Assembly (NCBI RefSeq): GCF_000003605.2
Contig: NW_003108083.1
Location: 515,760 to 579,759, forward strand
Source: Saccoglossus kowalevskii
Taxonomy: Eukaryota; Hemichordata; Enteropneusta; Harrimaniidae
Direction of reading: 5' to 3'
Length of the DNA: 64,000 nt
Numbering within the stretch: the first letter of the stretch is position 1; each line of letters opens with the position of its first letter. Made by a program: the position numbers and the translations under genes. A model generated the notes under the pieces. The model made no database searches and was not told where the DNA came from. It saw nothing but the letters and a program-made list of their open reading frames with translations. Shown here one piece after another: positions 24,241-34,404 of this stretch.

Positions 24241-24497
24241 GAAGTAACATCAAAATGTGTTATTCGCATTAAATACTGTGGATAAACATTATCAGGATAA
24301 AGTATCTCCAAAATGAGACACAACCCCCAAATTTGAATACTCTAGTACAGTAAATTATTTCAATTATTTTGTGGGCTACACGGTTCAAGAAGTAACATCA
24401 AAATGTGTTATTCGCATTAAATACGGTGGATAAACATTATCAGGATAAAGTATCTCCAAAATGAGACACAACCCCCAAATTTGAATACTCTAGTACA
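24202..24497 (+). repeat. Recent tandem duplication, 148-bp unit x2
   Basis: Units 24202-24349 and 24350-24497 are almost identical; I saw one substitution (AATACTGTGG against AATACGGTGG). Such low divergence in decayed surroundings means a recent event, or an assembly artefact. The unit reads FVGYTVQEVTSKC in one frame, perhaps the tail of the broken transposon gene upstream. Confidence 0.85.
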
Positions 24498-24499
24498 GT

Positions 24500-26600
24500 T
24501 AATAAGTTTCTCTAACAACCAAATCATTAACTCATCAGCTCTACTTATTTATAAGTTGTTGTTTTTTTAATCAAAGATCAAATAACCTATTAAGTTTGTA
24601 TGTATATATCTAAAAATAAAAATAAAAAAGGATGTTAATATCCCCATCACATATAGTGGTTATACTATCTGTTGAAACCCTCTTCATCTATATTTTCATA
24701 CATAGTTTGTAAGATAAATTTATTTCTTGTCAATAATCAATTTGTATGATTGTAATGGGTCGGGGGCCATTATACAATTAATAAGCATTATTTAAAATGC
24801 TTGTCTAGGTGGTCACGTGACACTGACTTCTAACGGAGGTCACCAATACGTCAAATACGTCTGAAAACAAAAATAAATGGATGAACCACACATTGTCTGT
24901 GTTAACCATATGACCTACTGTATTTGCTTAAAACATGGAGATACTATTGAATACTATTATCCGTGTCTAAAATAAGTGTAATTTCTTTACAATAATATTT
25001 CACTATATGTTGTGAGAGTACATTTTATACATGTTCCTTGTGGAAACACTTTTCAATACGTGTTTATATTGGAAACACTTCACATAATGTGTTATGTGCA
25101 AAAACAGTTTTGAAATATTGAAATAAAACACCGACTGCAAGTGTTTTCATCACATACACTTTTCGTAATTATGCAGATTATAAACACTTTAAGTGTTCTT
25201 AAAGTGGGAACAAGCTTATAAACACAAAACAGTAACAATGTTTTATTTTAAAAACAGTAGTGTTGTAAAATGGCTCATTGGCAATTTTAAGGAAAAACAC
25301 ACTTAAAGTGGTGGACAAAAATGTGTCATATTTTAAAACACTCAGATTTGCAGTGTGGTTATATACCGTAGAGGCCTTACACAAGTATCCTGTATATGAA
25401 CACTTTTATAGTCGGCTGTTTCAGGTTGAAATATTGCATGTGTAATTTGAAAGGAAAGTGTTTTAGTTACGCACATAAACACATGTGCCTTATACATTAA
25501 CACTTTGCGAAAAATTTAAAGTCTGGTATTGTGGGTTGAAGCATTCTTGATTTCTGAAGTGTTTCAAATTGAACAGTATTCGAGAACAAATGCTTAAATC
25601 ACATGTGAGACTGCTCAGATGTGAGTGGAACTACCAACCACCGTTCACCAAATGCGAAGTATTAAAATCCATTAGGCCATCAGGTACTGTATTTACCACG
25701 TGTCTCAATTTCCAGTTGTACTTATAAACTGGTTGGACCATATAAACATGAAATTATTTTCTGAGGGTAATTTCTTGGCAATCTCGTTATGCGCTGAATT
25801 ACGTCACGAAGACAGTACAGCGGGAGCATCGGCCGACGCGCAGCAGAGGTCGATGCGACGGCGTACTGTCTGAGTGCATGTTTTGAGGTATTCTCATAAT
25901 AACCTTATTATTATAGAAAACTTTTCTTTCCCAGGATACATCATGGGAATGCTGAAATTCGAAGGTTTAGAACAGAATCAGCGAACTTCTGTGAGTGTGG
26001 CGTCCTGGTGGCATCCATGCTTGATTTTTTATTATTACATGAATGTAAATCACCGCAAAATTACGGTACGCTGTGGCGTTACAGTGACAGATGTATAATA
26101 ATGTTTATTATGAGCCCCCAGACATTTCTTTAAATTTGTTTATCACTGCTTGCATAATGCATAAAGTTGGACGCATTAGTTGATAAATGTTCTATGAATA
26201 AACACTTTAATGACACATTTATCTCCTCGTAAAACATTCATTTTAATAAAAGTGTATATTCGTGCGTTCACAATGTGCTTCATTTTCATCAAAACGTGTT
26301 TTAATAACTTCCAAAAACACTTTTCTAAAAACACTAAAACACTACTGGTTTGATAGAAAATACAGATGTTTTATAATAAAATACACACGTTTTTAACTCA
26401 ACAGTAGGATTTTGATGAAAAACAATGTGGAGTGAAAACATGGAAGTGCTCCTAAGATTTACAGTCTACTTTACACTGTAGTTTCACACTTCGCACCACT
26501 TTTATTAGTGGTCTGTGATTGAAGCCGCCATTGCAGTTGCCTGGTTCCGACATTCAGATTGGTTCATAAAGTTCTCGTCCTTTGTTGTATTTCCCTTGGT
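24500..26600. other. AT-rich, AACACTT-rich stretch without a gene
   Basis: AACACTTT/AAGTGTT words recur many times on both strands from about 25030 to 26400, giving a weakly palindromic, repeat-like texture. The piece 25455-25580 matches 12150-12300. A short GC-richer island at 25815-25875 has arms AGACAGTAC / GTACTGTCT. No protein is recognised. Confidence 0.4.
25455..25580 (+). repeat. Dispersed repeat, copy 2 (pairs with 12150-12300)
   Basis: Carries the same ordered words as the copy near 12.2 kb, including CTTATACATTAACACTTTG and GAAGTGYTTCAAAT. Both copies lie in AACAC-rich surroundings, so they are probably parts of one larger, poorly bounded element. Confidence 0.5.
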
Positions 26601-26680
26601 TACCTGACGTCAGCGTTTACGCTCGTGATCGTTCTATATTTAAAGCAGGGTTTTTGCCTTTACTCTCGTAAAAATAAAAC
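26600..26680 (+). promoter_or_regulatory. Promoter-like cluster (CRE, TATA-like, AATAAA)
   Basis: A TGACGTCAG half-palindrome (about 26606) is followed by CTATATTTAAAGC (about 26634) and, about 35 bp on, AATAAA. This could be the promoter of a non-coding first exon for the GPCR gene at 27537. A TATA-like box closely followed by a poly(A) signal is also what an old solo LTR shows. No matching end repeat was found, so I leave it undecided. Confidence 0.25.
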
Positions 26681-27520
26681 TGTTTCTTTGTTACACAATT
26701 AGCGAGAAATACCAGAACCGTAACAAGGTCTAAGCAGGCAGAAAGAATGAACATGGTATTATGGCAGTATTACAGACACGTTTACGCAGAGCGGAACTTG
26801 GAATATTTTCAAATTACGTTACATGTACTTAGTCACGTGCTTTTAGGCTGGAATGTCGGCCCAGTGGGACAATATGGCGATTACTCTTTACCGGGAACTA
26901 GCATTGCAGATGAGGATGTTAAAAGAATATCCAAGACATAACTCAGGAGGGCGCTAAATGTACATTTACGTTTACAAATTGTACCAGTATAAGAAATATA
27001 CATATAATTGTTGGCTAAGTTTAAAATCAATGTCACACTTACACGTGGACGGAGTGTAAACTTAATAATGTTCAATATACCTGTAAAAATCTAAAAATAA
27101 TACCTTCCAATAAGGTATGATTATATCAGTGCCTAGAAGCAACGAACTACCATACGATATGTGGTTCGAACACGACATATATGAAAAATATGAAATGTAA
27201 AAATATGAAAAATATTGCAGTCGTTAATCCGTGACACGGCCATATTATTTGTATAGACTGTGTTTTCGTGAATTAACGTATATCAAATTTTCAGAAATTC
27301 CAAATATTTGATAAAACCTAAATTGTCATAAAAATGTCAGGCATACGCTCGATACCACCCCCCCCCCCCCCCGCCGTGCATTACGCGAAGACGGTGACAC
27401 ACGTCATATTTGTCAATCAATATAGCGCATGTGCAGTCAGGAACAACCGACTCGGAAGATTATTTTTTCTTTCTGGCAGTTGTCTCGTGTATTTAAAACG
27501 AGCGAACATCTCTTTCTGAA

Positions 27521-27763
27521 ATGATAACCGCCGGAGATGATGACGGTAACACAAACCACATCAACATCAGCTTGCAACGATTCAAGTCTAGATACTGTAC
27601 CGGGAAGTGTACCGTTGACGGAGAAAATCATAGAAAGTGTCATATTAACTGCAATTTGTCTCGTATCCATCACAGGAAACGTCTTTCTTTGGGTGGTTGT
27701 TGTTTGCAGTCGCAAACTACGAACCACGTCGAATGCGCTGGTGCTATGCCTGAGTGGTGCTGA
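27521..27763 (+). promoter_or_regulatory. Overlapping upstream ORF at the GPCR start
   Basis: An ATG 16 nt upstream of the receptor ATG opens an 80-codon frame in a different phase that overlaps the receptor sequence. Both ATGs have G at -3. If the transcript includes it, ribosomes must scan past the first ATG, which would lower receptor translation. The frame itself has no motif. A TATA-like TATTTAAAA lies at about 27490, so a start site between the TATA and the two ATGs is plausible. Confidence 0.35.
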
Positions 27764-27993
27764 TTTGATGGTGTCGATTGCAAACATGCCGATTACCGTC
27801 GTTACCATCGTTTACGGAGAGTGGGTATTAGGTAGTGCTTGGTGCTCTGTCTTTGGGTTCACTAGCATGGTCAATTTCATTGCGTCTGTTATGTCACTGG
27901 GTGCTATCAGCGTCAATCGATTTATTCTCATCTCCTATCCCCATCATTTTAGAAGCGTTTACAACAAAAAGGGTACAGCGGCGATGATACTAG
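27537..27993 (+). CDS. GPCR exon 1 (TM1 to start of TM4)
   Basis: Encodes residues 1-152 plus one base. Contains the TM1 GN motif, TM2 SGADL, the conserved TM3 cysteine and NRF. The start was chosen at the first ATG in the receptor frame (the product begins MMTVTQTT). It ends at a consensus donor, G|GTAAGC. Confidence 0.9.
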
Positions 27994-30900
27994 GTAAGCC
28001 TTCAAATAATATAACGTTTTCGTGTGTGTGTGTAGTATTGTATTCGGCGTATGGTGGATATCATGCCATTTATCTAGCACAGCAAATAATAAAAGAAAAC
28101 GATGCAACATACATGTACCGTCAAAGGTCTTAGCTGTCGTCTGACGCATGTGCGTGCCCAAACGTATTTTAAAAAATACGGTTAGTCCATCAATAAACAG
28201 CCTGCGTTCGAATTTCGTGCAAACAAACAATGTATTTTACATGGGTTATATATACGTCTCATGTGACACATATCGAACAAGAGGTGGTACGACGACATCA
28301 TACCTGTAGCACTGTCATATCTTAAGGCATAGTTGCCTGACGTTGAAATATACAATGGGTGATCAGTCAGTATATTGCCATGGGAACATTGTATTACCTG
28401 CATCTCTGATACGTATAAAATAGTAACCCATTTTCAGTGACATCGCTCGGCGCCTACAATTATTGCAGTCTCTCTAGACGTTTGAGTTAGATATTAAAAA
28501 TATAATTGATTTTATGACAATTTTAAATAGAAAGATGTAAAGAATGTGTGAATGGCTAACATTTTCCAGACTGGCATCTGTTCTATCGTATTCACACGTG
28601 TGCCAAACATCCGATTTGGAGACCAGCTTTATAGTTAAGCCGGCGTTGAAACACTGTAAACAAAATAAGCCGTCGCCACGCCGATTTGGTTTAAGACAGC
28701 CTAAAATGGGAAGTCTCGAATTGCGCCCCGTACTTACAGGAATCATTTAAAGAAACATCGTGGCCGATAACAACGCCGGCTCAGTTTAATCTTTACTAAT
28801 TAAAACCATTGATAATGTTTTTTTTTTGTTTTTTTTCTAATAATAAGTACAATGGTTTACATAACAGTAAAAACGTCACAGACCCGACATCCACATTACA
28901 AAAATAGTACAGAGAAGCTAATCATTCCAACAAGGGTGCCAACGCACCCCAATTTAAAACGTATTTTGTTTCGTTCAAGACATTTTTAGTCCCCGTTCGG
29001 ACGTAGTCCGAAAACGGGGACTTATGTTTTGCCCTGTGTGCGTCCGTGCGTCCGTGCGTCCGTGATCACCTGTATCTCGAACATGCATGGACCGATTAAG
29101 TTCAAACTTCACTCATACATCACACATTATATGGGACATATGCACATGCATCTTTTTCATGATCCGATTAACGATAGCCGAATGGCGGCCATTTTAAGCC
29201 CGAAAATGCATCAAAATCGCACATTTTCACCATTCCGGACCCGGATCTCAGTTATGCATGGACGGATTTTGTTCAAATTTGGTACATACATTAAACATAA
29301 TAGGACCTTGATGCACGACATTTTTTTTTTGATCTAGTTTGAAATGGCCGACTGGCGGCCATTTTGTTTTAAAGAATTCAGTTCTGGATCCGTATCCGAG
29401 ACATGTCTGGATTGATCAAGTTCAAACTTCACACACACATGGTACATCATGTCACAAATAGATATGTGCATTTGTTTCATGATCCGCTTAACAATAGCTG
29501 AATGATGTCCATTTTAAGGCAAAAAATGCATCAAAATCACATATTTTCACAATTCCGGAACCGGATCTCAGTCATGCATGGATGGATTTTGTTCAGATTT
29601 AGTACAATCTATTGTACATATGCAGGTGCATTTCGGATCAGACCACTTTCAGTTGTCTGAGATTTCGGTCATGATCTGCTTTGAAAGTATATGTCACTCA
29701 AAAATGAACGGAACGGAAAGGGGACGTATCATTGACAATGACTTGTTTTCAATACATTTCTTTTCTTTGACAATCTTCATAAAATAATCAAGAGAAGGCG
29801 TTACATTTCTAAAGCGGCATATATATGAAACATATTTACCTATTAAAATAAGATGGTTTAATAGTGTAGATTTGTGGGGGAATCCAAAGAGAATACGTTC
29901 ACAGCTTAGAACAATATTATCACTTCCCGGAATACCCCCCCCCCCTCCAATGGTTTTGAAATAATCTCCAAAACGAAATTATGGTTGCACATTCCCAGAA
30001 GAGATGTTCAATTGTTTCTGTTTGTATACAATATTTACAACAATTGTCCAATCGGATTTAATTTTGGAAAAGATAATTGTTTGTTGCCAAAATTTGATGC
30101 AATATTTTGAACTGAAAAATGCGCAGTTTTTCTTCCATTGTGGTAACGTACGCCAATTTACATATACATAATGATTGTTACCAAGTTAGCCAAGCCGGGT
30201 CTGAGGCACACATGTCGACACGGTATTAGTCAAACCACACAAATAAAATGAAACAATGCTACGATGGGAAAATGTCTGTTCATTGCCAATTCGTTAATGT
30301 TTCTTACCTAATTACATACAAGCCGTGTTGAGTTCAAAAAGAAGGTTTGGAAATCACTGTTTGTTAAAGCGTTTGAAGGTTGGGAATACAACATATGAAA
30401 AGCCGAAATTCCTTACGCTGAAGCACTTCAAAGGCCCTTTTTAGAACTAAAATCTGCTTAAGTAATAAAACCGCCCGTCAAGTCTCAAAATCCACATACC
30501 CTTGCGACCCCAAGTAAGCGCTGAAACGATTGATTTGAGCGAAAACGTTTCATAAGATTTGGACTTTTCTGTGAAAAAGAACTGATTAAAATGTCACAGT
30601 CGTCGTTTAGCGGGTTCGAACTTCATCTGAACAAATATTATATTTTGCGCTCTCTTTATAAGTACGCGTCGTATGGGACTTGTAGATAACGCGATCAATG
30701 AGACAATAGTGACGCTTATGTTAGTGAGGAAATGTCGGTTTCTTGAAATGTGAACCAGTATTATAATTGTTTTGTAATTGTTACATGACATTCTCTACTC
30801 ACACTAAAATAAAAATAAAAATATAGTATAATTAATACAATAGATAATTGATATCCCAGTTATCAATTGGATTAACTTATCGATTCGTATCTTATATATC

Positions 30901-31618
30901 TATCGAATTATTTGTGTTGGGATAATTGCTTAACAACAGGTGAATGTATGCGCAACTTAATACTACACAACTAATGACACTGGGAATCATTACTTTATGA
31001 TAATTCATTATTTTGTATTTCCATATATATATATATATATATTATTCAGGGGTATGGTTATTAGCATGCTGCCTCGCATCACCACCACTGTTTGGATGGG
31101 CTGAATACGATTATCTGCCGAACCAATCGTTCTGTTTCTGCAAGTGGAGAAGCAGTATATCTTACACAGTCTTTATGATAGTTCTGTGTTTCGGGGGACC
31201 CTGCTGCATAATGTTGTTTTCATACGCAAGTATTTGGAACACCGTCCGACGCAGCAGGCAACGGGTAGAAGCAAATAACGCAAAAGAGGCCGCTGCTATC
31301 GACCGAGAGAGAGTGAGAAGAAAGCGCGAAGAGGATATGAAGTTGACAAAGTTATTTCTGGTTGTTATCGCCGCTTTCGTCCTTGCCTGGCTGCCCTTTT
31401 GTATAACGATGGTTTTGGGAGTGGTGTCACCGAATTTGCTGTCGCCTGTCGTTGAAATGACGACGTTGTTGCTAGGATACTGCAACAGTTGTTGTAACCC
31501 AATTATATATGGTGTAATGAACAGAAGATTCACAGAAGAGTTTATGGCTACATTGTGTATACGGGGACGTCCCGGAGATAATGATACGGTGCACGCGATA
31601 ACAAATGCACAGCCGTGA
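27537..31618 (+). CDS. Complete two-exon rhodopsin-class GPCR (341 aa), melatonin-receptor-like/moody-like orphan
   Basis: Join of 27537-27993 and 31050-31618, 1026 nt or 342 codons with stop. The donor is CTAG|GTAAGC, the acceptor TATTATTCAG|GG, both phase 1, cutting TM4. Seven helices: TM1 about 31-56 with GN (N48), TM2 67-90 with LSGADL (D76), TM3 with Cys103 and NRF (127-129) in place of DRY, TM4 146-165, an extracellular loop with FCFCKW, TM5 about 190-212, a charged third loop (RVRRKREEDMKLT), TM6 with LAWLPFC (264-270), TM7 with NSCCNPIIY (NPxxY at 302-306), and a short tail. One sequon (NDS) lies in the N-terminus. NRF at the DRY site is reminiscent of melatonin receptors (NRY), but NPIIY is retained. 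The ligand is unknown; G-protein coupling is assumed from the class. A 3-kb intron carries a repeat. Confidence 0.9.
28989..29741 (+). repeat. Dispersed repeat with CCCCGTT hairpin head, 0.75 kb, inside the GPCR intron
   Basis: It starts with a near-perfect hairpin: AGTCCCCGTTCGGAC, a 3-base loop, then GTCCG...AACGGGGACT. TTATGTTTTGCCCTG and three GTGCGTCC units follow. The body is made of related units of about 170-330 bp (CATGCATGGAC.GATT, GGCGGCCATTTT, AATGCATCAAAATC.CA, CCGGATCTCAGT). It ends GGGGACGTATCATTGACAATG. The hairpin head and internal duplication suggest a non-autonomous rolling-circle-like or foldback element, but the class is not established. It lies in sense orientation in the receptor intron. 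Confidence 0.7.
31025..31044. repeat. (AT)n microsatellite next to a splice acceptor
   Basis: About ten AT dinucleotides lie immediately before ATTATTCAG, the acceptor of GPCR exon 2, in place of an ordinary pyrimidine tract. Length changes here would alter the distance from branch point to acceptor. Confidence 0.8.
31050..31618 (+). CDS. GPCR exon 2 (TM4 to C-terminus)
   Basis: Encodes residues 153-341, ending TGA. It aligns by eye along its length with the exon at 9853-10427: LASPPL.GW, SFCFC.W, CFGGPC, RRSR.R, EED.KLT, LPFC/MPFC, NSCCNPI.YG. The third intracellular loop is shorter than in the paralog. Confidence 0.9.
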
Positions 31619-32156
31619 TCAAATTCATAAAAAATAGCAAAATTCAGTTAATTTTCCACACCCAAACACACACGTGTATTTGAAAACAACAATATTCTAT
31701 GAAAATACAAACTTTACAAAAATATAACCCAGTCTTGTTTATAGTCAATACACGGTTATTCTTATCGCAAACTAAGAACACGATTTTTTTTATCCAACAA
31801 ATAACTATGACACTGTGATAATATTTGTACCAAAATGAGTAAATACGATAGTTTAATATCCGGTCACGTGTCTATTACTCAAACAGAATTAACAACTATT
31901 CTATCTATTTTATTCCAGACTACATTAGGGAGGCTTGTACTAGTATTACGCCGGGGGCAATACATAGAACTTGCCTAATGGGGGCGTGCCCCTGAAATGG
32001 GTCTCGTTTTTTGTATTTTATGTATAAGTATCGGTCTTATTTATGTTCAAGATACTAAGTATAAATATCGGTAATATTTATTAACATTGTGTTAACAATA
32101 TGCTCTTATGTAAGTGACAGATGTGTTTCTATGGTCAAAATACATCTTTTAATAAA

Positions 32157-32803
32157 NNNNNNNNNNNNNNNNNNNNNNNNNNNNNNNNNNNNNNNNNNNN
32201 NNNNNNNNNNNNNNNNNNNNNNNNNNNNNNNNNNNNNNNNNNNNNNNNNNNNNNNNNNNNNNNNNNNNNNNNNNNNNNNNNNNNNNNNNNNNNNNNNNNN
32301 NNNNNNNNNNNNNNNNNNNNNNNNNNNNNNNNNNNNNNNNNNNNNNNNNNNNNNNNNNNNNNNNNNNNNNNNNNNNNNNNNNNNNNNNNNNNNNNNNNNN
32401 NNNNNNNNNNNNNNNNNNNNNNNNNNNNNNNNNNNNNNNNNNNNNNNNNNNNNNNNNNNNNNNNNNNNNNNNNNNNNNNNNNNNNNNNNNNNNNNNNNNN
32501 NNNNNNNNNNNNNNNNNNNNNNNNNNNNNNNNNNNNNNNNNNNNNNNNNNNNNNNNNNNNNNNNNNNNNNNNNNNNNNNNNNNNNNNNNNNNNNNNNNNN
32601 NNNNNNNNNNNNNNNNNNNNNNNNNNNNNNNNNNNNNNNNNNNNNNNNNNNNNNNNNNNNNNNNNNNNNNNNNNNNNNNNNNNNNNNNNNNNNNNNNNNN
32701 NNNNNNNNNNNNNNNNNNNNNNNNNNNNNNNNNNNNNNNNNNNNNNNNNNNNNNNNNNNNNNNNNNNNNNNNNNNNNNNNNNNNNNNNNNNNNNNNNNNN
32801 NNN
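32157..32803. other. Assembly gap (647 N)
   Basis: A run of N. Translations that cross it are meaningless. It lies between the GPCR 3' flank and a decayed tandem-type repeat, which probably caused the gap. Confidence 1.
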
Positions 32804-32924
32804 TACATTGGGAAGCGATCGAGCCAGCGCTTTCAAAAATGAAACACGTATTTCCGATGCGATCCACGAGACCTTACTACATTTCGCATCAAGGATCAAC
32901 ATTACAGTATGGACTACAAGAGGC

Positions 32925-33290
32925 GACAACTTCAACCTTGGCACGCAAGTGTCCTGTGCGAGACACAAGTGATAATACAAGTTTGTGTCAGGGAAAAATA
33001 GCCATTGCCTTCAAACTTGGCACACATTCAACATGTGGTCCCGACAATTAGGTACAGATAAATTTGAAATGTATAGGTCATAATACAATTCCAAGAGAAA
33101 ATAGCAGTCGCCTCCACACGCACGTGACCCGCCACATCATTTCGATTTCAGGTCAAAGGTCACCGTAATTATGTGTATGTATATTAATAATATAACTAAA
33201 AGGTAATTATGGTCATTGTTCATAAGATTTGACACACATGTCCCTCATGTGGTTCTAATACTTTATTTCAAGCTCAAGGTAACTTAAATT
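32925..33290 (+). repeat. Decayed tandem or dispersed repeat (CTTGGCACACAT...ATGTGGT type)
   Basis: Three imperfect units: CAACCTTGGCACGCAAGTG (about 32933), CAAACTTGGCACACATTC then ATGTGGTCCCGACAATTAGG (about 33011), and ATTTGACACACATGTCCC then ATGTGGTTCTAATAC (about 33228). AGGTCAAAGGTCA / AAGCTCAAGGTAA follow. Spacing is uneven, so the array is old. The gap just upstream may hide more units. Confidence 0.55.
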
Positions 33291-34019
33291 ATATATGTTT
33301 ATAATGCCTAAACTGTGGCTCCAAGTATTTATATAAGTATCTCCTCGAGTGTTTCCTAATTAACTCTTCTGCTCATGTCATTAGTCTAGTATCACGTTTA
33401 ATAACAAAATTGATCAAATCCCCCAGTATATACTAAGTATTCAATTCTGGGAAACATATTTTCTCAGTACCAATTTCTATAGATAAGACTCGTAATAGAC
33501 AACCAATCATAAATGAATATGCAATAATATCTAATTATCTGTATTTTCTAATTGGCTGATCATGAGCCAATTATCACTTTCATGAGAAGTTCGGTATTGC
33601 GGTATTGCGATATTTCGTAACACGCAGATCCACTTCCAGTGGATGTGAAATGCTGATCGAAGTAACACTATTTTGAAGACGTGGTTCTCTCGGCGAAGTC
33701 AGAATACTCGGCCAGTTTCACTTCGACATAGTTTCCGTTGCCTAACAGTCCGACGCATCGCTACTTGTGCTTGGTCGATAATCGCTTTTGCGATAATTTT
33801 AAAAACCGGTGTTTTAACTAAAATTCAATACTTTTCGAATACTAGTATTGTAATCTGTATTTGTATCTTCTTTTTGTGTTTGGGTGATAACCAAGAGGCG
33901 GCGTATATCAGACTTTCCACCTTAGCTAATACAGCGCAGGTTTAACTACGGTTCAACATCTGGAGTTGACGACAAAATTAAAAATTAAGTTCCTCCCTAA
34001 CCGCTTAAAAGATTAGCCA

Positions 34020-34085
34020 AGGCTGCAGCTGGGATTCGAACCCACAGCATCAGCCACGTTACAATAACGATTGAGCTATTGTGGA
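34020..34085 (-). repeat. tRNA-derived repeat (box A TAGCTCAATCG, box B GGTTCGAATCC)
   Basis: On the minus strand the two internal RNA polymerase III boxes stand at tRNA spacing, with a body like a Val/Ala-type tRNA. The stems are partly broken and no clear anticodon loop forms, so a SINE head or tRNA pseudogene is likelier than a gene. Confidence 0.5.
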
Positions 34086-34263
34086 ATCCAATCAACGATA
34101 TCGGCAAAAGGACTTTTTAGAATGGAGTTTCAATTCCTTAGTGTTCCCATTCAATTATTCATAATCAAACGAGAAAGCGTCGTTATTTAAACTAGCCTGT
34201 GTTTAGCTATATGCACGGGGTATTGCTATTTTATTAGTGCGAAAGTATGCGTTTTACAGATAT

Positions 34264-34404
34264 TTAAAGGGCGGTTGTCGTCGCGCAGCCTGTGTTATAA
34301 AGTATTATAAACAATATAATGTAAAATGTATTTTACACGCGTTGTGTACGTCGCTATGAGTCCCATGTCAAAAAGGACGTGGGGTGAGAACCACGGTCCT
34401 TTAA
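34264..34404. mobile_element. TTAAAGG-ended MITE (141 bp)
   Basis: Left end TTAAAGGGCGGTTGTCGTC, right end the complement of TTAAAGGACCGTGGTTCTC. The interior includes TTTTACACGCGTTGTGTACG and CGCTATGAGTCCC. The same interior, complemented (GGGACTAATAGCGACGTATA, then CAACGCGTGTAAAATAC), occurs at 43120-43195. Shorter pieces occur at about 50690-50745 and 54480-54615. Confidence 0.7.

Noticed and set aside
24202-24497. CRISPR-like array
   Set aside because: Two directly abutting units without spacers, in an animal genome; it is a plain tandem duplication.
26470-26700. Possible solo LTR (TATA-like box, then AATAAA)
   Set aside because: No second copy, no clear end repeats and no target duplication visible; kept only as a promoter-like cluster at low confidence.
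27949-28403. Minus-strand frames after GPCR exon 1
   Set aside because: They lie in the receptor intron, have no motif and no splice support.
32089-33051. Apparent 320-codon frame
   Set aside because: It exists only because it crosses the run of N; the real flanks encode nothing recognisable.
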